NCBI RefSeq assembly: GCF_006715395.1
Contig: NZ_VFNC01000003.1
Coordinates: 744,001 to 808,000 of the forward strand
Length of the DNA stretch: 64,000 nt
DNA from: Streptomyces sp. SLBN-31
GTDB lineage: Bacteria > Actinomycetota > Actinomycetes > Streptomycetales > Streptomycetaceae
Direction: 5' to 3'
The position numbers and the translations under genes were made by a program. Below are positions 44,195 through 53,256 of the stretch, in pieces (position 1 is the first letter of the stretch; each line of letters opens with the position of its first letter). Under the pieces are notes generated by a model. That model ran no database searches. It saw only the letters and a program-made list of their open reading frames with translations, and was not told the DNA's origin.

Positions 44195-45561
44195 CCGCCC
44201 GCTCCGCCCGGACCGGCGAGGACGCCGAGGACCTCGACGTCGAGGAGGTGCTGGCGCTCGTGAACGAGCACAACGGCCCCGGCGGCCACGTGCCCTCGCC
44301 CGCCGCGCAGCACACCCGCCCGGCCGGCCCCGGCACACCGGACGCCCAGCACAGGGCCACCCCCTGGCCCGAGGCCCGCGCGATCGCCGCCCGCGCGGCC
44401 CGCTCCGGCACTCACGCGGGGCGTCGCGAACCGGTCTCCGTCCCCCTCGACGCGGCCCTCGGCCTCACCCTCGCCGCCCCCCTCGACGCCCTCACCGACC
44501 TGCCCTCCTTCGACACCTCGGCGATGGACGGCTGGGCGGTCGCCGGCCCCGGCCCCTGGGACGTACGGGACGAGGGGGTGCTGGCCGGGCAGGCCGAACC
44601 GCAGCCGCTCACCGACGGCGAGGCCGTCCGTATCGCCACCGGCGCCCGGGTCCCCCCGGACACCACCGCCGTGCTGCGCACCGAGCACGGCCGCACCGAC
44701 GCCCAGGGCCGACTGCACGCCCTCCGCGACATGCACCACGGCCAGGACATCCGCCCGCGCGGCCAGGAGTGCCGCTCCGGCGACCAGCTGCTGCTCGTCG
44801 GCACCGTCGTCACCCCGGCCGTCCTCGGTCTCGCCGCGGCCGCCGGCTACGACACCCTCGCCGCCGTACCCCGCCCCCGCGTCGAAGTCCTCGTCCTCGG
44901 CGACGAGTTGCTGACCGAGGGGCGCCCGCGCGACGGCCTGATCAGGGACGCCCTCGGCCCGATGCTCCCGCCCTGGCTGCGGGCGCTCGGCGCGGAGGTC
45001 ACCGCCGTACGCCGGCTCGGCGACGACGCCAAGGCCCTGCACAAGGCCGTCACCGGCTCCACCGCCGACCTGATCGTCACCACCGGCGGCACCGCGGCCG
45101 GCCCGGTCGACCATGTCCATTCCATCCTCGAACGCGTCGGCGCCGAACTCCTCGTGGACGGCGTCAAGGTGCGCCCCGGCCACCCCATGCTGCTGGCCCG
45201 CGTCGGCGACGGACGGCATCTCGTCGGCCTCCCCGGCAACCCCCTGGCCGCCATCTCCGGCCTGCTCACGCTCGCCGAGCCTCTGCTGCGCACCCTGGCG
45301 GCCCGCCCCGCCCCGGAGCCGTACACGCTGCCGCTGCGGGACGAGGCCCACGGACACCCGTACGACACCCGGCTCATCCCCGTCGTCCTGCGCGGCGACC
45401 GGGCCGTGCCGCTGCACTACAACGGTCCGGCCATGCTGCGCGGCATCGCGGCGGCCGACGCGCTCGCCGTCGTACCGCCCGGCGGTGCCCGTGCGGGTGA
45501 GGAGCTCGAACTCCTCGACCTGCCCTGGGCGTCCGCCGGAATCGGGGTGTGTTTCACGTGA
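44191..45561 (+). CDS. moeA: molybdopterin molybdotransferase MoeA
   Basis: This 456-residue protein inserts molybdate into the cofactor. MoeA signatures are DTSAMDGWAVAGPG, VRIATGARVPPDTTAVL, VLVLGDELLTEG, DLIVTTGGTAAGPVDHV, and VRPGHPMLLARVG with the GLPGNPLAAISGLL loop. An N-terminal extension of about 60 residues (EDAEDLDVEEVLALVNEHN) is longer than the usual enzyme. Translation is coupled to mobA. The end overlaps the K+ channel gene and a parS site. Confidence 0.92.
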   Translation: MTARSARTGEDAEDLDVEEVLALVNEHNGPGGHVPSPAAQHTRPAGPGTPDAQHRATPWPEARAIAARAARSGTHAGRREPVSVPLDAALGLTLAAPLDALTDLPSFDTSAMDGWAVAGPGPWDVRDEGVLAGQAEPQPLTDGEAVRIATGARVPPDTTAVLRTEHGRTDAQGRLHALRDMHHGQDIRPRGQECRSGDQLLLVGTVVTPAVLGLAAAAGYDTLAAVPRPRVEVLVLGDELLTEGRPRDGLIRDALGPMLPPWLRALGAEVTAVRRLGDDAKALHKAVTGSTADLIVTTGGTAAGPVDHVHSILERVGAELLVDGVKVRPGHPMLLARVGDGRHLVGLPGNPLAAISGLLTLAEPLLRTLAARPAPEPYTLPLRDEAHGHPYDTRLIPVVLRGDRAVPLHYNGPAMLRGIAAADALAVVPPGGARAGEELELLDLPWASAGIGVCFT

Positions 45562-46655
45562 AACTTCCGGGCCATGACGCGATCGCCCGCCAGGCGGACG
45601 AACATCTCGTGACCCATCGGGTGAAACTTCCGCGCAAGGTGGTCGAACGGCCGATCCGGCAGGTCGCCAAGCGGCTGTCCCTGGCACTGCTGGTCCTGGT
45701 CGCGACCGCCTTCATCGTCTACGCCGACCACGACGGCTACAACGACAACTCCGACGGCTCGGTCGACCTGCTCGACGCCTTCTACTACGCGACCGTCACC
45801 CTCTCCACCACCGGGTACGGCGACATCACCCCGGTCAGCGACGCCGCCCGGCTCACCAACATCTTCGTCATCACGCCCCTGCGCGTGCTCTTCCTGATCA
45901 TCCTGGTCGGCACCACCCTCGAGGTCCTCACCGAACGGACCCGGGATGACTGGCGCCTGAGCCGCTGGAGGTCCGCCTTGCGCGATCACACCGTCGTCGT
46001 CGGCTTCGGCACGAAGGGGCGCTCGGCGATCCAGACCGTCTGCGCGACGGGGCTGCGGAAGGAGCAGGTCGTCGTGGTCGACCCCAGCGCCAAGGTGATC
46101 GACGCCGCGACGGCCGACGGCTACGCGGGTGTCATAGGCGATGCGACGCGCAGCGAGGTGCTGAAGCGGGCCGAGGTGCAGCGGGCGCGGCAGATCATCA
46201 TCGCGACCCAGCGCGACGACACGGCGGTGCTGGTGACGCTGACGGCCCGCCAGCTCAACCGGGGGGCGAAGATCGTGGCCGCGGTGCGCGAGGAGGAGAA
46301 CGCCCCGCTGCTGCAGCAGTCCGGCGCCGACGCGGTCATCACCAGTGCCAGCGCGGCCGGCCGGCTGCTCGGCCTGTCCGTGCTCAGCCCCGCCGCCGGC
46401 ATGGTGATGGAGGACCTCATCCAGCAGGGCAGCGGGCTCGACATCGTCGAACGGCCGGTGGTGAAGGCCGAGGTGGGCAGGGGACCGCGGGAGACGGACG
46501 ACCTGGTGGTGAGCGTCGTACGCGGGCACCGGGTGCTCGGATACGACGATCCCGCGGTCGGCACGCTGCAGTTGACGGACCGTCTGATCACGATCGTGCG
46601 GGCGACGCCCGACGCGAAGGTCACGCCCGACGTGCGTCCCATACCGCAGGACTGA
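45549..46655 (+). CDS. potassium channel with TrkA-N (RCK) domain
   Basis: This 368-residue protein has a transmembrane segment (LSLALLVLVATAFIVYA), the pore helix with selectivity filter TLSTTGYGDITPV, a second helix (TPLRVLFLIILVGTTLEVL) and a cytoplasmic RCK/TrkA-N domain with the Rossmann-like VVVGFGTKGRSAIQTV. It is a two-helix K+ channel gated by a nucleotide or ion at the RCK domain. The start is the GTG at 45549 or the GTG at 45558. It overlaps moeA by 13 bases, so it may be translated with it. Confidence 0.9.
   Translation: MFHVKLPGHDAIARQADEHLVTHRVKLPRKVVERPIRQVAKRLSLALLVLVATAFIVYADHDGYNDNSDGSVDLLDAFYYATVTLSTTGYGDITPVSDAARLTNIFVITPLRVLFLIILVGTTLEVLTERTRDDWRLSRWRSALRDHTVVVGFGTKGRSAIQTVCATGLRKEQVVVVDPSAKVIDAATADGYAGVIGDATRSEVLKRAEVQRARQIIIATQRDDTAVLVTLTARQLNRGAKIVAAVREEENAPLLQQSGADAVITSASAAGRLLGLSVLSPAAGMVMEDLIQQGSGLDIVERPVVKAEVGRGPRETDDLVVSVVRGHRVLGYDDPAVGTLQLTDRLITIVRATPDAKVTPDVRPIPQD
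45551..45564. promoter_or_regulatory. perfect parS site at the moeA / K+ channel junction
   Basis: GTTTCACGTGAAAC matches the Streptomyces parS core exactly. It overlaps the last codons of moeA and the first codons of the channel gene. Confidence 0.85.
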
Positions 46656-46681
46656 GACGACCGAGGGGTAGCGTCGCCTTC

Positions 46682-47659
46682 ATGCATGCGATCACGATTC
46701 CCGAACCTGGTGGACCCGAGGCGCTGGTGTGGGACGAGGTCCCCGATCCGGAGGCCGGTGAGGGCGAGGTCCTGGTCGAGGTGGTGGCCAGCGCCGTCAA
46801 CCGCGCCGACATCCTGCAGCGGCAGGGCTTCTACGACCCGCCGCCCGGCGCGTCCCGGTATCCGGGCCTGGAGTGCTCCGGCCGGATCGCCGCGCTCGGC
46901 CCGGGCGTCTCCGGATGGTCCGTCGGTGACGAGGTGTGCGCGCTGCTCTCGGGCGGCGGTTACGCCGAGAAGGTCGTCGTTCCCGCCGGCCAGCTGCTGC
47001 CGGTGCCCGACGGGGTGGAGCTGCGGCAGGCGGCCGCGCTGCCGGAGGTGGTGTGCACCGTCTGGTCGAACGTCTTCATGATCGCTCACCTGCGGCCGGG
47101 GGAGACGCTGCTGGTGCACGGCGGCTCCAGCGGCATCGGCACGATGGCCATTCAGCTCGCCAAGGCCGTCGGCGCCAAGGTAGCCGTGACCGCGGGCACC
47201 AAGGAGAAGCTGGACCGCTGTGCCGAGCTGGGCGCCGACATCCTGGTCAACTACCGGGAGCAGGACTTCGTCGAGGAGATCGGGCGGGCCACGGACGGTG
47301 CCGGTGCCGACGTCATCCTCGACAACATGGGCGCCAAGTACCTCGACCGCAACGTCAAGGCCCTCGCCGTCAACGGCCGGCTCGCGATCATCGGCATGCA
47401 GGGCGGTATCAAGGGTGAGCTGAACATCGCGGCGCTGCTGAACAAGCGTGCCGCCATCAGCGCGACCTCGCTGCGGGCCCGTCCGCTCGGGGAGAAGGCG
47501 GCGATCGTGGCGGCCGTACGCGAACACGTCTGGCCCCTGCTGACCGCCGGCCACGTCCGTCCGGTCGTCGACCGCGAAGTGCCGATGAGCGACGCGGCGG
47601 CCGCGCACCGGGTGGTGGAGGAGAGCGGCCACATGGGGAAGGTCTTGCTGGTGGTGTGA
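46682..47659 (+). CDS. NAD(P)H:quinone oxidoreductase (zinc-free MDR family)
   Basis: This 325-residue medium-chain reductase resembles the quinone oxidoreductase PIG3 group: ASAVNRADILQRQGFYDPPP at the N-terminus, the nucleotide-binding LVHGGSSGIGTMAIQLAKAVGA, and VDREVPMSDAAAAHRVVEE at the C-terminus. No zinc-binding Cys motif is visible. It would reduce quinones or enones using NADPH. It starts 26 bases after the channel gene; co-transcription is possible but unproven. Confidence 0.9.
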   Translation: MHAITIPEPGGPEALVWDEVPDPEAGEGEVLVEVVASAVNRADILQRQGFYDPPPGASRYPGLECSGRIAALGPGVSGWSVGDEVCALLSGGGYAEKVVVPAGQLLPVPDGVELRQAAALPEVVCTVWSNVFMIAHLRPGETLLVHGGSSGIGTMAIQLAKAVGAKVAVTAGTKEKLDRCAELGADILVNYREQDFVEEIGRATDGAGADVILDNMGAKYLDRNVKALAVNGRLAIIGMQGGIKGELNIAALLNKRAAISATSLRARPLGEKAAIVAAVREHVWPLLTAGHVRPVVDREVPMSDAAAAHRVVEESGHMGKVLLVV

Positions 47660-47681
47660 CGTCCGTGGGCGGCTGAACGCG

Positions 47682-48368
47682 CTACGCCCGCCGCAGCCGT
47701 AGTCCGACGAATGCGAGGCCCAGGCCGAGACCGATCAGGACCAGGCCGCTGCCCAGCGGCAGGATCCGCAGGACCGGCTCGGCGGGGGCCACCGCGCGCG
47801 TGACGGCCTGCCGGTCCCGCCCGGACGAGGCCGCCGGGGTGGCCGGCACGGCCGGCGCCGATCCGACGGCCTCCGGGCTCTCGGCGGCACCTGTGTCGTC
47901 CGCGTTCTCCTGCGGATCGGCCGTGTTCGCCTCGTCCTGCTGCTGCTGCTGTTCCTGTTCCTGATCCGTCGGATCGGCCGTGGGCGTCTTCTCCTCCGGC
48001 CGGCCGGGGCGCTGCCGCCCCTCCCCGGCGACACTCCCGGCCCGTGACGGTTCGGACGCCCGCGCGTCCCAGGAAGGCACGGGGACGGGCACCCGTACGG
48101 CCTCGTGCGGCCCGTCGCGGTGCGCGGGTGCTCCGGGCCGCGCCGACGCGCTCCCGTGCGCCCGGGCCGTCTCCCGCGCCCACGGCGTCGAACTGCCGTC
48201 GCCCCACCGCGGCGCCGTGGTGGCATACGGCCCGGGAACCCCGAAGCCGCCCCCCGCTCCGGCCGTCGGCACACCCGCGTACGACACCCCGCCCGCGTTC
48301 AGCGGCCCCAGCACCCCCACCGCCACCAGCAGTCCTGTCGCCCCCGCGTCACGCAGCCATCGAGTCAC
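47682..48368 (-). CDS. secreted, C-terminally anchored Pro/Gln-rich protein
   Basis: This 228-residue protein has a signal peptide (LRDAGATGLLVAVGVLGPLN) and a low-complexity extracytoplasmic region with a Gln/Glu stretch (TDQEQEQQQQQDEAN). It ends with a membrane helix (LPLGSGLVLIGLGLGLAFVG) and basic tail LRLRRA. There is no LAXTG motif, so it is not a clear sortase substrate. Function unknown. Its promoter faces the PadR gene in the 80-base divergent gap. Confidence 0.7.
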   Translation of the reverse strand: MTRWLRDAGATGLLVAVGVLGPLNAGGVSYAGVPTAGAGGGFGVPGPYATTAPRWGDGSSTPWARETARAHGSASARPGAPAHRDGPHEAVRVPVPVPSWDARASEPSRAGSVAGEGRQRPGRPEEKTPTADPTDQEQEQQQQQDEANTADPQENADDTGAAESPEAVGSAPAVPATPAASSGRDRQAVTRAVAPAEPVLRILPLGSGLVLIGLGLGLAFVGLRLRRA

Positions 48369-48447
48369 GTGACCAGCGTCACACTACGGTGGCCGTCCGG
48401 CATTCCGGGATCCGCCAAACAAGCCGGACCCGCTGCACAATCCGGGT

Positions 48448-48999
48448 ATGTCGATACGTCACGGGCTCCTGGCGCTCCTGGAACGCGGCCCCCGCTACGG
48501 CTCGCGGCTGCGGACCGAGTTCGAGGAGCGCACGGGGGCGACCTGGCCGCTCAACATCGGGCAGGTCTACACGACGCTCGGCCGGCTGGAGCGGGACGGG
48601 ATGGTCGCGCAGGAGGGCGAGGACGAGGCCGGGCGGGTGCTGTACGCGCTGACCCCGGCCGGACGGGCCGAGCTGCGGGCCTGGTTCACCCGGCCGGTGG
48701 AGCGGGCCAGTCCGCCGCGCGACGAGCTGGCGATCAAGCTGGCCATGGCGGTCGGGGCGCCCGGCGTCGACATACGGAAGGTCGTCGAGGCGCAGCGCCG
48801 GCACGTGACGGACGCGCTGCACGAGTACGTACGGCAGCGGGCCCAGGTGCTGTCCCGGACGGCCGCCCGCACGGACGAGGTGGCGCGGCTGCTGGTGCTG
48901 GAGCAGCTGATCTGCCACACCGAGGCCGAGATCCGCTGGCTGGAGCACTGCGAGACCCGGCTGCTGCGCCTGACCGTCACGAAGGACGGGGGCGCGTGA
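48448..48999 (+). CDS. PadR-family transcriptional regulator
   Basis: This 183-residue regulator has a PadR winged helix (RHGLLALLERGPRYGSRLRT, then NIGQVYTTLGRLERDGMV and VLYALTPAGRAELRAWF) and a C-terminal dimerisation coiled coil. The target is unknown; it is divergent from the anchored protein gene ending at 48368, which may be regulated. Confidence 0.88.
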   Translation: MSIRHGLLALLERGPRYGSRLRTEFEERTGATWPLNIGQVYTTLGRLERDGMVAQEGEDEAGRVLYALTPAGRAELRAWFTRPVERASPPRDELAIKLAMAVGAPGVDIRKVVEAQRRHVTDALHEYVRQRAQVLSRTAARTDEVARLLVLEQLICHTEAEIRWLEHCETRLLRLTVTKDGGA

Positions 49000-49084
49000 C
49001 GGAATCCTCGTGTCGGAAACGGTGGATCACCCTGCACGGGGGGCACCACGGTGATGAGATGCACGGGTGCGAGAGAATGGCGGC

Positions 49085-49627
49085 ATGGAGATGCCGAGGA
49101 ACGAACGGTCGCCGGAGAATCCACAGATCCTGGTCGTGGGCCAGGACGGCATGGCGATTGGCGGCGGAGGCGACGACGACTCCCGCGAGATTCCGGTGAC
49201 GGAGCAGGTCGAGCAGCCGGCCAAGGTGATGCGGATCGGCAGCATGATCAAGCAGCTCCTGGAGGAGGTGCGCGCGGCCCCTCTGGACGAGGCGAGCCGC
49301 GCCCGGCTGAAGGACATCCACCGCAGCTCGGTCAAGGAGCTGGAGGACGGTCTGGCGCCGGAGCTGGTGGAGGAGCTGGAGCGGCTGTCCCTGCCGTTCC
49401 AGGACGAGGGCACCCCCAGCGACGCCGAACTGCGGATCGCGCAGGCCCAGTTGGTGGGCTGGCTGGAGGGCCTCTTCCATGGCATCCAGACCACGCTGTT
49501 CGCCCAGCAGATGGCCGCGAGGGCCCAGCTGGAGCAGATGCGCCGCGCCCTCCCGCCGGGCGTCGGCGGTCAGGAGATGGGCGAGGACGGCCACGCGCAG
49601 GGCCGTTCGGGCGGACCGTATCTGTAA
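49085..49627 (+). CDS. bpa: bacterial proteasome activator Bpa
   Basis: This 180-residue helical protein (VEQPAKVMRIGSMIKQLLEE, then DEGTPSDAELRIAQAQLVGW and AARAQLEQMRRALPP) ends in GGPYL, the C-terminal penetrating motif by which Bpa opens the 20S proteasome gate without ATP. I chose the ATG at 49085 (MEMPRNE); an in-frame ATG at 49067 adds MRENGG. It converges with the kinase gene across a strong hairpin. Confidence 0.9.
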   Translation: MEMPRNERSPENPQILVVGQDGMAIGGGGDDDSREIPVTEQVEQPAKVMRIGSMIKQLLEEVRAAPLDEASRARLKDIHRSSVKELEDGLAPELVEELERLSLPFQDEGTPSDAELRIAQAQLVGWLEGLFHGIQTTLFAQQMAARAQLEQMRRALPPGVGGQEMGEDGHAQGRSGGPYL

Positions 49628-49667
49628 GGACGTACCGGCCGGCGAGGACTCACGGACGTACAAGCAC

Positions 49668-49699
49668 AGGGCCCGGCGGCCAGAGGCTGCCGGGCCCTT
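49668..49699. terminator. bidirectional terminator between bpa and the kinase gene
   Basis: AGGGCCCGGCGGCC pairs with GGCTGCCGGGCCCT around AGA with one mismatch. It lies between convergent stops at 49627 and 49715. Confidence 0.75.
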
Positions 49700-49714
49700 C
49701 GTCCGTGCGCGGGG

Positions 49715-51343
49715 TCAGGAGGGGTTGCCGGTCGAGACCTGGAGGGTGATCGTCGGCATGCTGTCCGGGTCGACGTCCGTGTCGGCGGCCGGGTCCTGGT
49801 CGATGACCGCGCCCTCGCCGTAGGTGTTCTCGTCGTAGTTCTCGACCTTGTACGACCAGCCGGCCGCGTCCAGGCAGGCCTTCACCGAGTCGATGTACTT
49901 GAACCGGAAGTCCGGCACCTCGATCTTGTTCTCGTCGGTGTACGACTCCTGCGGGTCGGTGCACTCCGTCTTGTCGATCACCTTGGTCTTGTCCGGTCCG
50001 CGGTAGTCCGCCGCGTGGGTGGTCGACGTGGTCGGCTCGCTGCTGGAACCGCCGCTGCCGCCGCTGTTGTTGTCGTTGTTGCTCCCGCCGCCGTACAGCA
50101 GGGCGGCCAGCAGGCCGGTGACGGCGACGATCCCGGCGATGATCGAGACGACGATCACCGGCTTGTTGCCCCGGTCGCCCGACGAGGGGACGGGCGTCGA
50201 GGGCGGCGTGAGGTTGTACGGCGGCGGGGTCTGCGGCTGCTGGCTGTAGGGCGCCGGGGTCTGGTAGCCGCCCTGCTGCGGATAGCCGTACGACGGGGTC
50301 GGCGCGGGCGTGCCGTACGGGTTGGGCGCCGGGGTCGGCTGGTACGGCGTCTGGACCGGGGCCGGCGGCGGGGTCGCGTGGCTGACCGGCGGGAACACCG
50401 CGGCCCCGACACCGGCGCCGCTCGCGCTCGGCGCGCCGGTGACGATGCTCGGCGGGGCGGCCTGGAAGGATGCGGCCACGCGCAGGCACTCGTCGCGCAT
50501 GGCGACGGCGTTCGGAAAGCGTTCGTTCGGGTTCTTCTTCAGCGCGCGGGCGATCAGCGCGTCCACCGCGGGCGGCAGCGAGCGGTTGATGGAGGAGGGC
50601 GCGACCGGCTCCTCCTGCACGTGCGCGTAAGCGATCGCCAGCGGCGAGTCCGCGTCGAACGGAAGCCGCCCGGTGACCAGTTGGAACAGCATGATGCCGA
50701 CCGAGTACAGGTCGGAGCGGGCGTCGACCCCGCGGCCGAGGGCCTGCTCGGGCGAGAGGTACTGCGGGGTGCCGACGACCATGCCGGTCTGCGTCATGGA
50801 GGTGACGCCGGACTGCATGGCGCGGGCGATGCCGAAGTCCATCACCTTGACCACGCCGCGCTTGGTCACCATCACGTTGCCCGGCTTGATGTCCCGGTGG
50901 ACCAGGCCCATCTCGTGGCTGATCTCCAGCGCGGCCAGCACGTCGGCGGTGACCTTGAGCGCCTTGTCGGCGGGCATCGCGCCGAACTGCCGTACGTCCT
51001 CGTCGAGCACGGAGCCGAGCGGGCGGCCCTCGACGTACTCCATGACGATGTACGGCGTCGTGGCGTCGGCGACGGTGTCCTCACCGGTGTCGAAGACGGA
51101 GACGATGTTGGTGTGCGTGAGCTTGGCCACCGCCTGCGCCTCACGGCGGAAGCGCTCGCGGAAGGCCTGCTCCCGGCCCAGTTCGGTGTGCAGGGTCTTG
51201 ATCGCGACCTGCCGGTCGAGCACCGAGTCGTAGGCGAGATGCACGGCGGCCATGCCACCCTGGCCGAGCAAGTCGCGCAGCTGATAGCGGCCGCCGGCGA
51301 GCGACTGACCCGCGTACCGGTCCTGTGCGCCGTCCTGGCTCAT
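49715..51343 (-). CDS. membrane Ser/Thr protein kinase with a single PASTA-like extracellular domain
   Basis: This 542-residue kinase has glycine loop GQGGMAAVHL, Lys49 (VAIKTL), HRDIKPGNV, MDFGIARAM and VGTPQYLSPEQA. A Pro/Gln/Tyr-rich linker and one membrane helix near 410-430 (VIVVSIIAGIVAVTGLLAALL) follow. The outside part holds one PASTA-like unit with two Cys residues (TECTDPQE and VKACLDAAGW) that could form a disulfide, ending ITLQVSTGNPS. Start: ATG at 51343 after GGGGGAC. It is head-to-head with another kinase gene at 51681. Confidence 0.92.
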   Translation of the reverse strand: MSQDGAQDRYAGQSLAGGRYQLRDLLGQGGMAAVHLAYDSVLDRQVAIKTLHTELGREQAFRERFRREAQAVAKLTHTNIVSVFDTGEDTVADATTPYIVMEYVEGRPLGSVLDEDVRQFGAMPADKALKVTADVLAALEISHEMGLVHRDIKPGNVMVTKRGVVKVMDFGIARAMQSGVTSMTQTGMVVGTPQYLSPEQALGRGVDARSDLYSVGIMLFQLVTGRLPFDADSPLAIAYAHVQEEPVAPSSINRSLPPAVDALIARALKKNPNERFPNAVAMRDECLRVAASFQAAPPSIVTGAPSASGAGVGAAVFPPVSHATPPPAPVQTPYQPTPAPNPYGTPAPTPSYGYPQQGGYQTPAPYSQQPQTPPPYNLTPPSTPVPSSGDRGNKPVIVVSIIAGIVAVTGLLAALLYGGGSNNDNNSGGSGGSSSEPTTSTTHAADYRGPDKTKVIDKTECTDPQESYTDENKIEVPDFRFKYIDSVKACLDAAGWSYKVENYDENTYGEGAVIDQDPAADTDVDPDSMPTITLQVSTGNPS

Positions 51344-51680
51344 GTGTCCGTGTCCCCCATCGGCCTTCCGGCGCCGGCCCGCTCGTTGCTGATCGAATGG
51401 CTCATTCCCGGCCAAGTCTGCCCCAGGGCACTGACACGTCAAGCGCGGTGCCCGTTCCGTGACCGTACGCGAAAGAAGCGTCGCGCGAGCGTTACAGAGG
51501 CTGTACGGCCGGTACACGAAATTTGCACGTAGGCATCGTGTGACGGTTTGATGGCCGGTCCGTCTCGTGCCGGTTCCGGCCCCCTTCTCGGACCGGCGGC
51601 TTGCGTTGAGGCTGTAGCGTGGCCGACGGAGACCGTAACAACACCGCGCGCACCGCGGGCAGAAACGACGGCGAGGACTG
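51344..51680. other. divergent promoter region of two kinase genes
   Basis: These 337 bases separate divergent kinase starts. I see TGTAC/GTACA arms near 51500-51520 (one short inverted repeat), and no convincing promoter pair or gene. Confidence 0.4.
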
Positions 51681-53249
51681 ATGGAGCAGCAGCAGCGCGC
51701 TCAGGGCCCGTCCGACCCCGAGGCGACTGGCGGCGGTATGTCAGATGCGCCGGAGATGTGGGGCAACGGCGGCCTGGTCGGCGACGGCCGATATCGGCTG
51801 ACCCGCAGACTCGGCCGGGGCGGCATGGCGGAGGTGTTCGCCGCCGAGGACGTGCGTCTGGGGCGCACCGTCGCGGTGAAGCTGCTGCGCGCCGACCTCG
51901 CCGAGGATCCGGTCTCCAAGGCCCGCTTCACGCGCGAGGCACAGTCGGTCGCCGGCCTCAACCACCACTCCATCGTCGCCGTGTACGACTCCGGCGAGGA
52001 CTACGTGGGCGGCCAGAGCGTCCCCTACATCGTGATGGAGATCGTCGAGGGCCGCACCATCCGCGACCTCCTGATCAACGCCGAGGCGCCGGGCCCCGAG
52101 CAGGCCCTGATCATCGTCTCCGGTGTCCTGGAGGCGCTGGCCTACTCGCACCAGCACGGCATCGTGCACCGCGACATCAAGCCGGCGAACGTCATCATCA
52201 CCAACAACGGCGCCGTCAAGGTGATGGACTTCGGCATCGCCCGCGCCCTGCACGGCGCGTCCACGACGATGACGCAGACCGGCATGGTCATGGGCACGCC
52301 GCAGTACCTCTCCCCGGAGCAGGCGCTCGGCAAGGCCGTCGACCACCGCTCCGACCTGTACGCGACCGGCTGCCTGCTCTACGAACTCCTCGCCCTGCGG
52401 CCCCCGTTCGTCGGCGAGACCCCGCTGTCGGTGGTTTACCAGCACGTCCAGGACATCCCCGTGCCGCCGTCGCAGGTCTCCAACGGCGGCTGCCCGCCGG
52501 AGTTGGACGGCCTGGTCATGCGCTCCCTCGCCAAGGAGCCCGACGACCGCTTCCAGACCGCGGAGGAGATGCGCGGGCTGGTCCAGTACGGCCTGCAGAT
52601 GCTCTACGACCAGGGCGGCCACACCGGCACCTGGAACACCGGCCCGGTGGACATGCACGAGGGCCGTCACACCCCGGCCGCGGGCTTCGCCGGTACGACC
52701 GTGATGCCCCACCCCGCCGACTCGGGCGCCGGCACCACGCAGATCCCGCAGCCGATCCTGCCCCAGGGCTACGGCGGCGGGGACGAAGGCGGTTTCGAGG
52801 GGCAAGGCAACCGGGGCAGCGGCCGCGGCAAGCTGTGGATCCTGGCCGTCCTCGCGGTGATCGCGATCGCCGCGGGCGTCGCGCTGGCGCTGCAGAACGC
52901 CGGCGGCTCGGGCGGCGGCAAGCCCACGAAGTCGCCGACCAGCTCGCAGTCCACCAAGGACGACACGGCGTCCGAGACGCCCAGCGACGAGTCGACCGAC
53001 CAGCCCACGGACACCAACACGGACAACGGCACCTCGGGCAACGGATCGGGCGACTACACGCCCTCCTACACCCCGTCGTCCACGCCGTCCGCCTCCAAGA
53101 GCTACGAGCCGACCGAGGAGCCGACGACGAGCGACCCGACGCCGTCCGCGCCCACGTCGAGCGCGCCGCCGGCGCCGTCGGACACGGCGACGGCCCCGAC
53201 GGCCGGCGCCGACAACGGCGGCACCTCCGGCCTCGGGGGCGGTCTCTGA
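51681..53249 (+). CDS. membrane Ser/Thr protein kinase without PASTA domains
   Basis: This 522-residue kinase has GRGGMAEVFAAEDVR, Lys67 (VAVKLLRADL), HRDIKPANVI, MDFGIARALH and MGTPQYLSPEQALG. One membrane helix near 390-410 (LWILAVLAVIAIAAGVALAL) leads to an extracellular Ser/Thr/Pro/Asp-rich region that looks like a wall-spanning stalk. No PASTA repeat is seen. The kinase domain resembles the pknB and 49715 kinases, suggesting paralogy. The ATG follows GGCGAGGACTG. It converges with the phosphotransferase gene with only 7 bases between the stops. Confidence 0.92.
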   Translation: MEQQQRAQGPSDPEATGGGMSDAPEMWGNGGLVGDGRYRLTRRLGRGGMAEVFAAEDVRLGRTVAVKLLRADLAEDPVSKARFTREAQSVAGLNHHSIVAVYDSGEDYVGGQSVPYIVMEIVEGRTIRDLLINAEAPGPEQALIIVSGVLEALAYSHQHGIVHRDIKPANVIITNNGAVKVMDFGIARALHGASTTMTQTGMVMGTPQYLSPEQALGKAVDHRSDLYATGCLLYELLALRPPFVGETPLSVVYQHVQDIPVPPSQVSNGGCPPELDGLVMRSLAKEPDDRFQTAEEMRGLVQYGLQMLYDQGGHTGTWNTGPVDMHEGRHTPAAGFAGTTVMPHPADSGAGTTQIPQPILPQGYGGGDEGGFEGQGNRGSGRGKLWILAVLAVIAIAAGVALALQNAGGSGGGKPTKSPTSSQSTKDDTASETPSDESTDQPTDTNTDNGTSGNGSGDYTPSYTPSSTPSASKSYEPTEEPTTSDPTPSAPTSSAPPAPSDTATAPTAGADNGGTSGLGGGL

Positions 53250-53256
53250 CCCGCGC

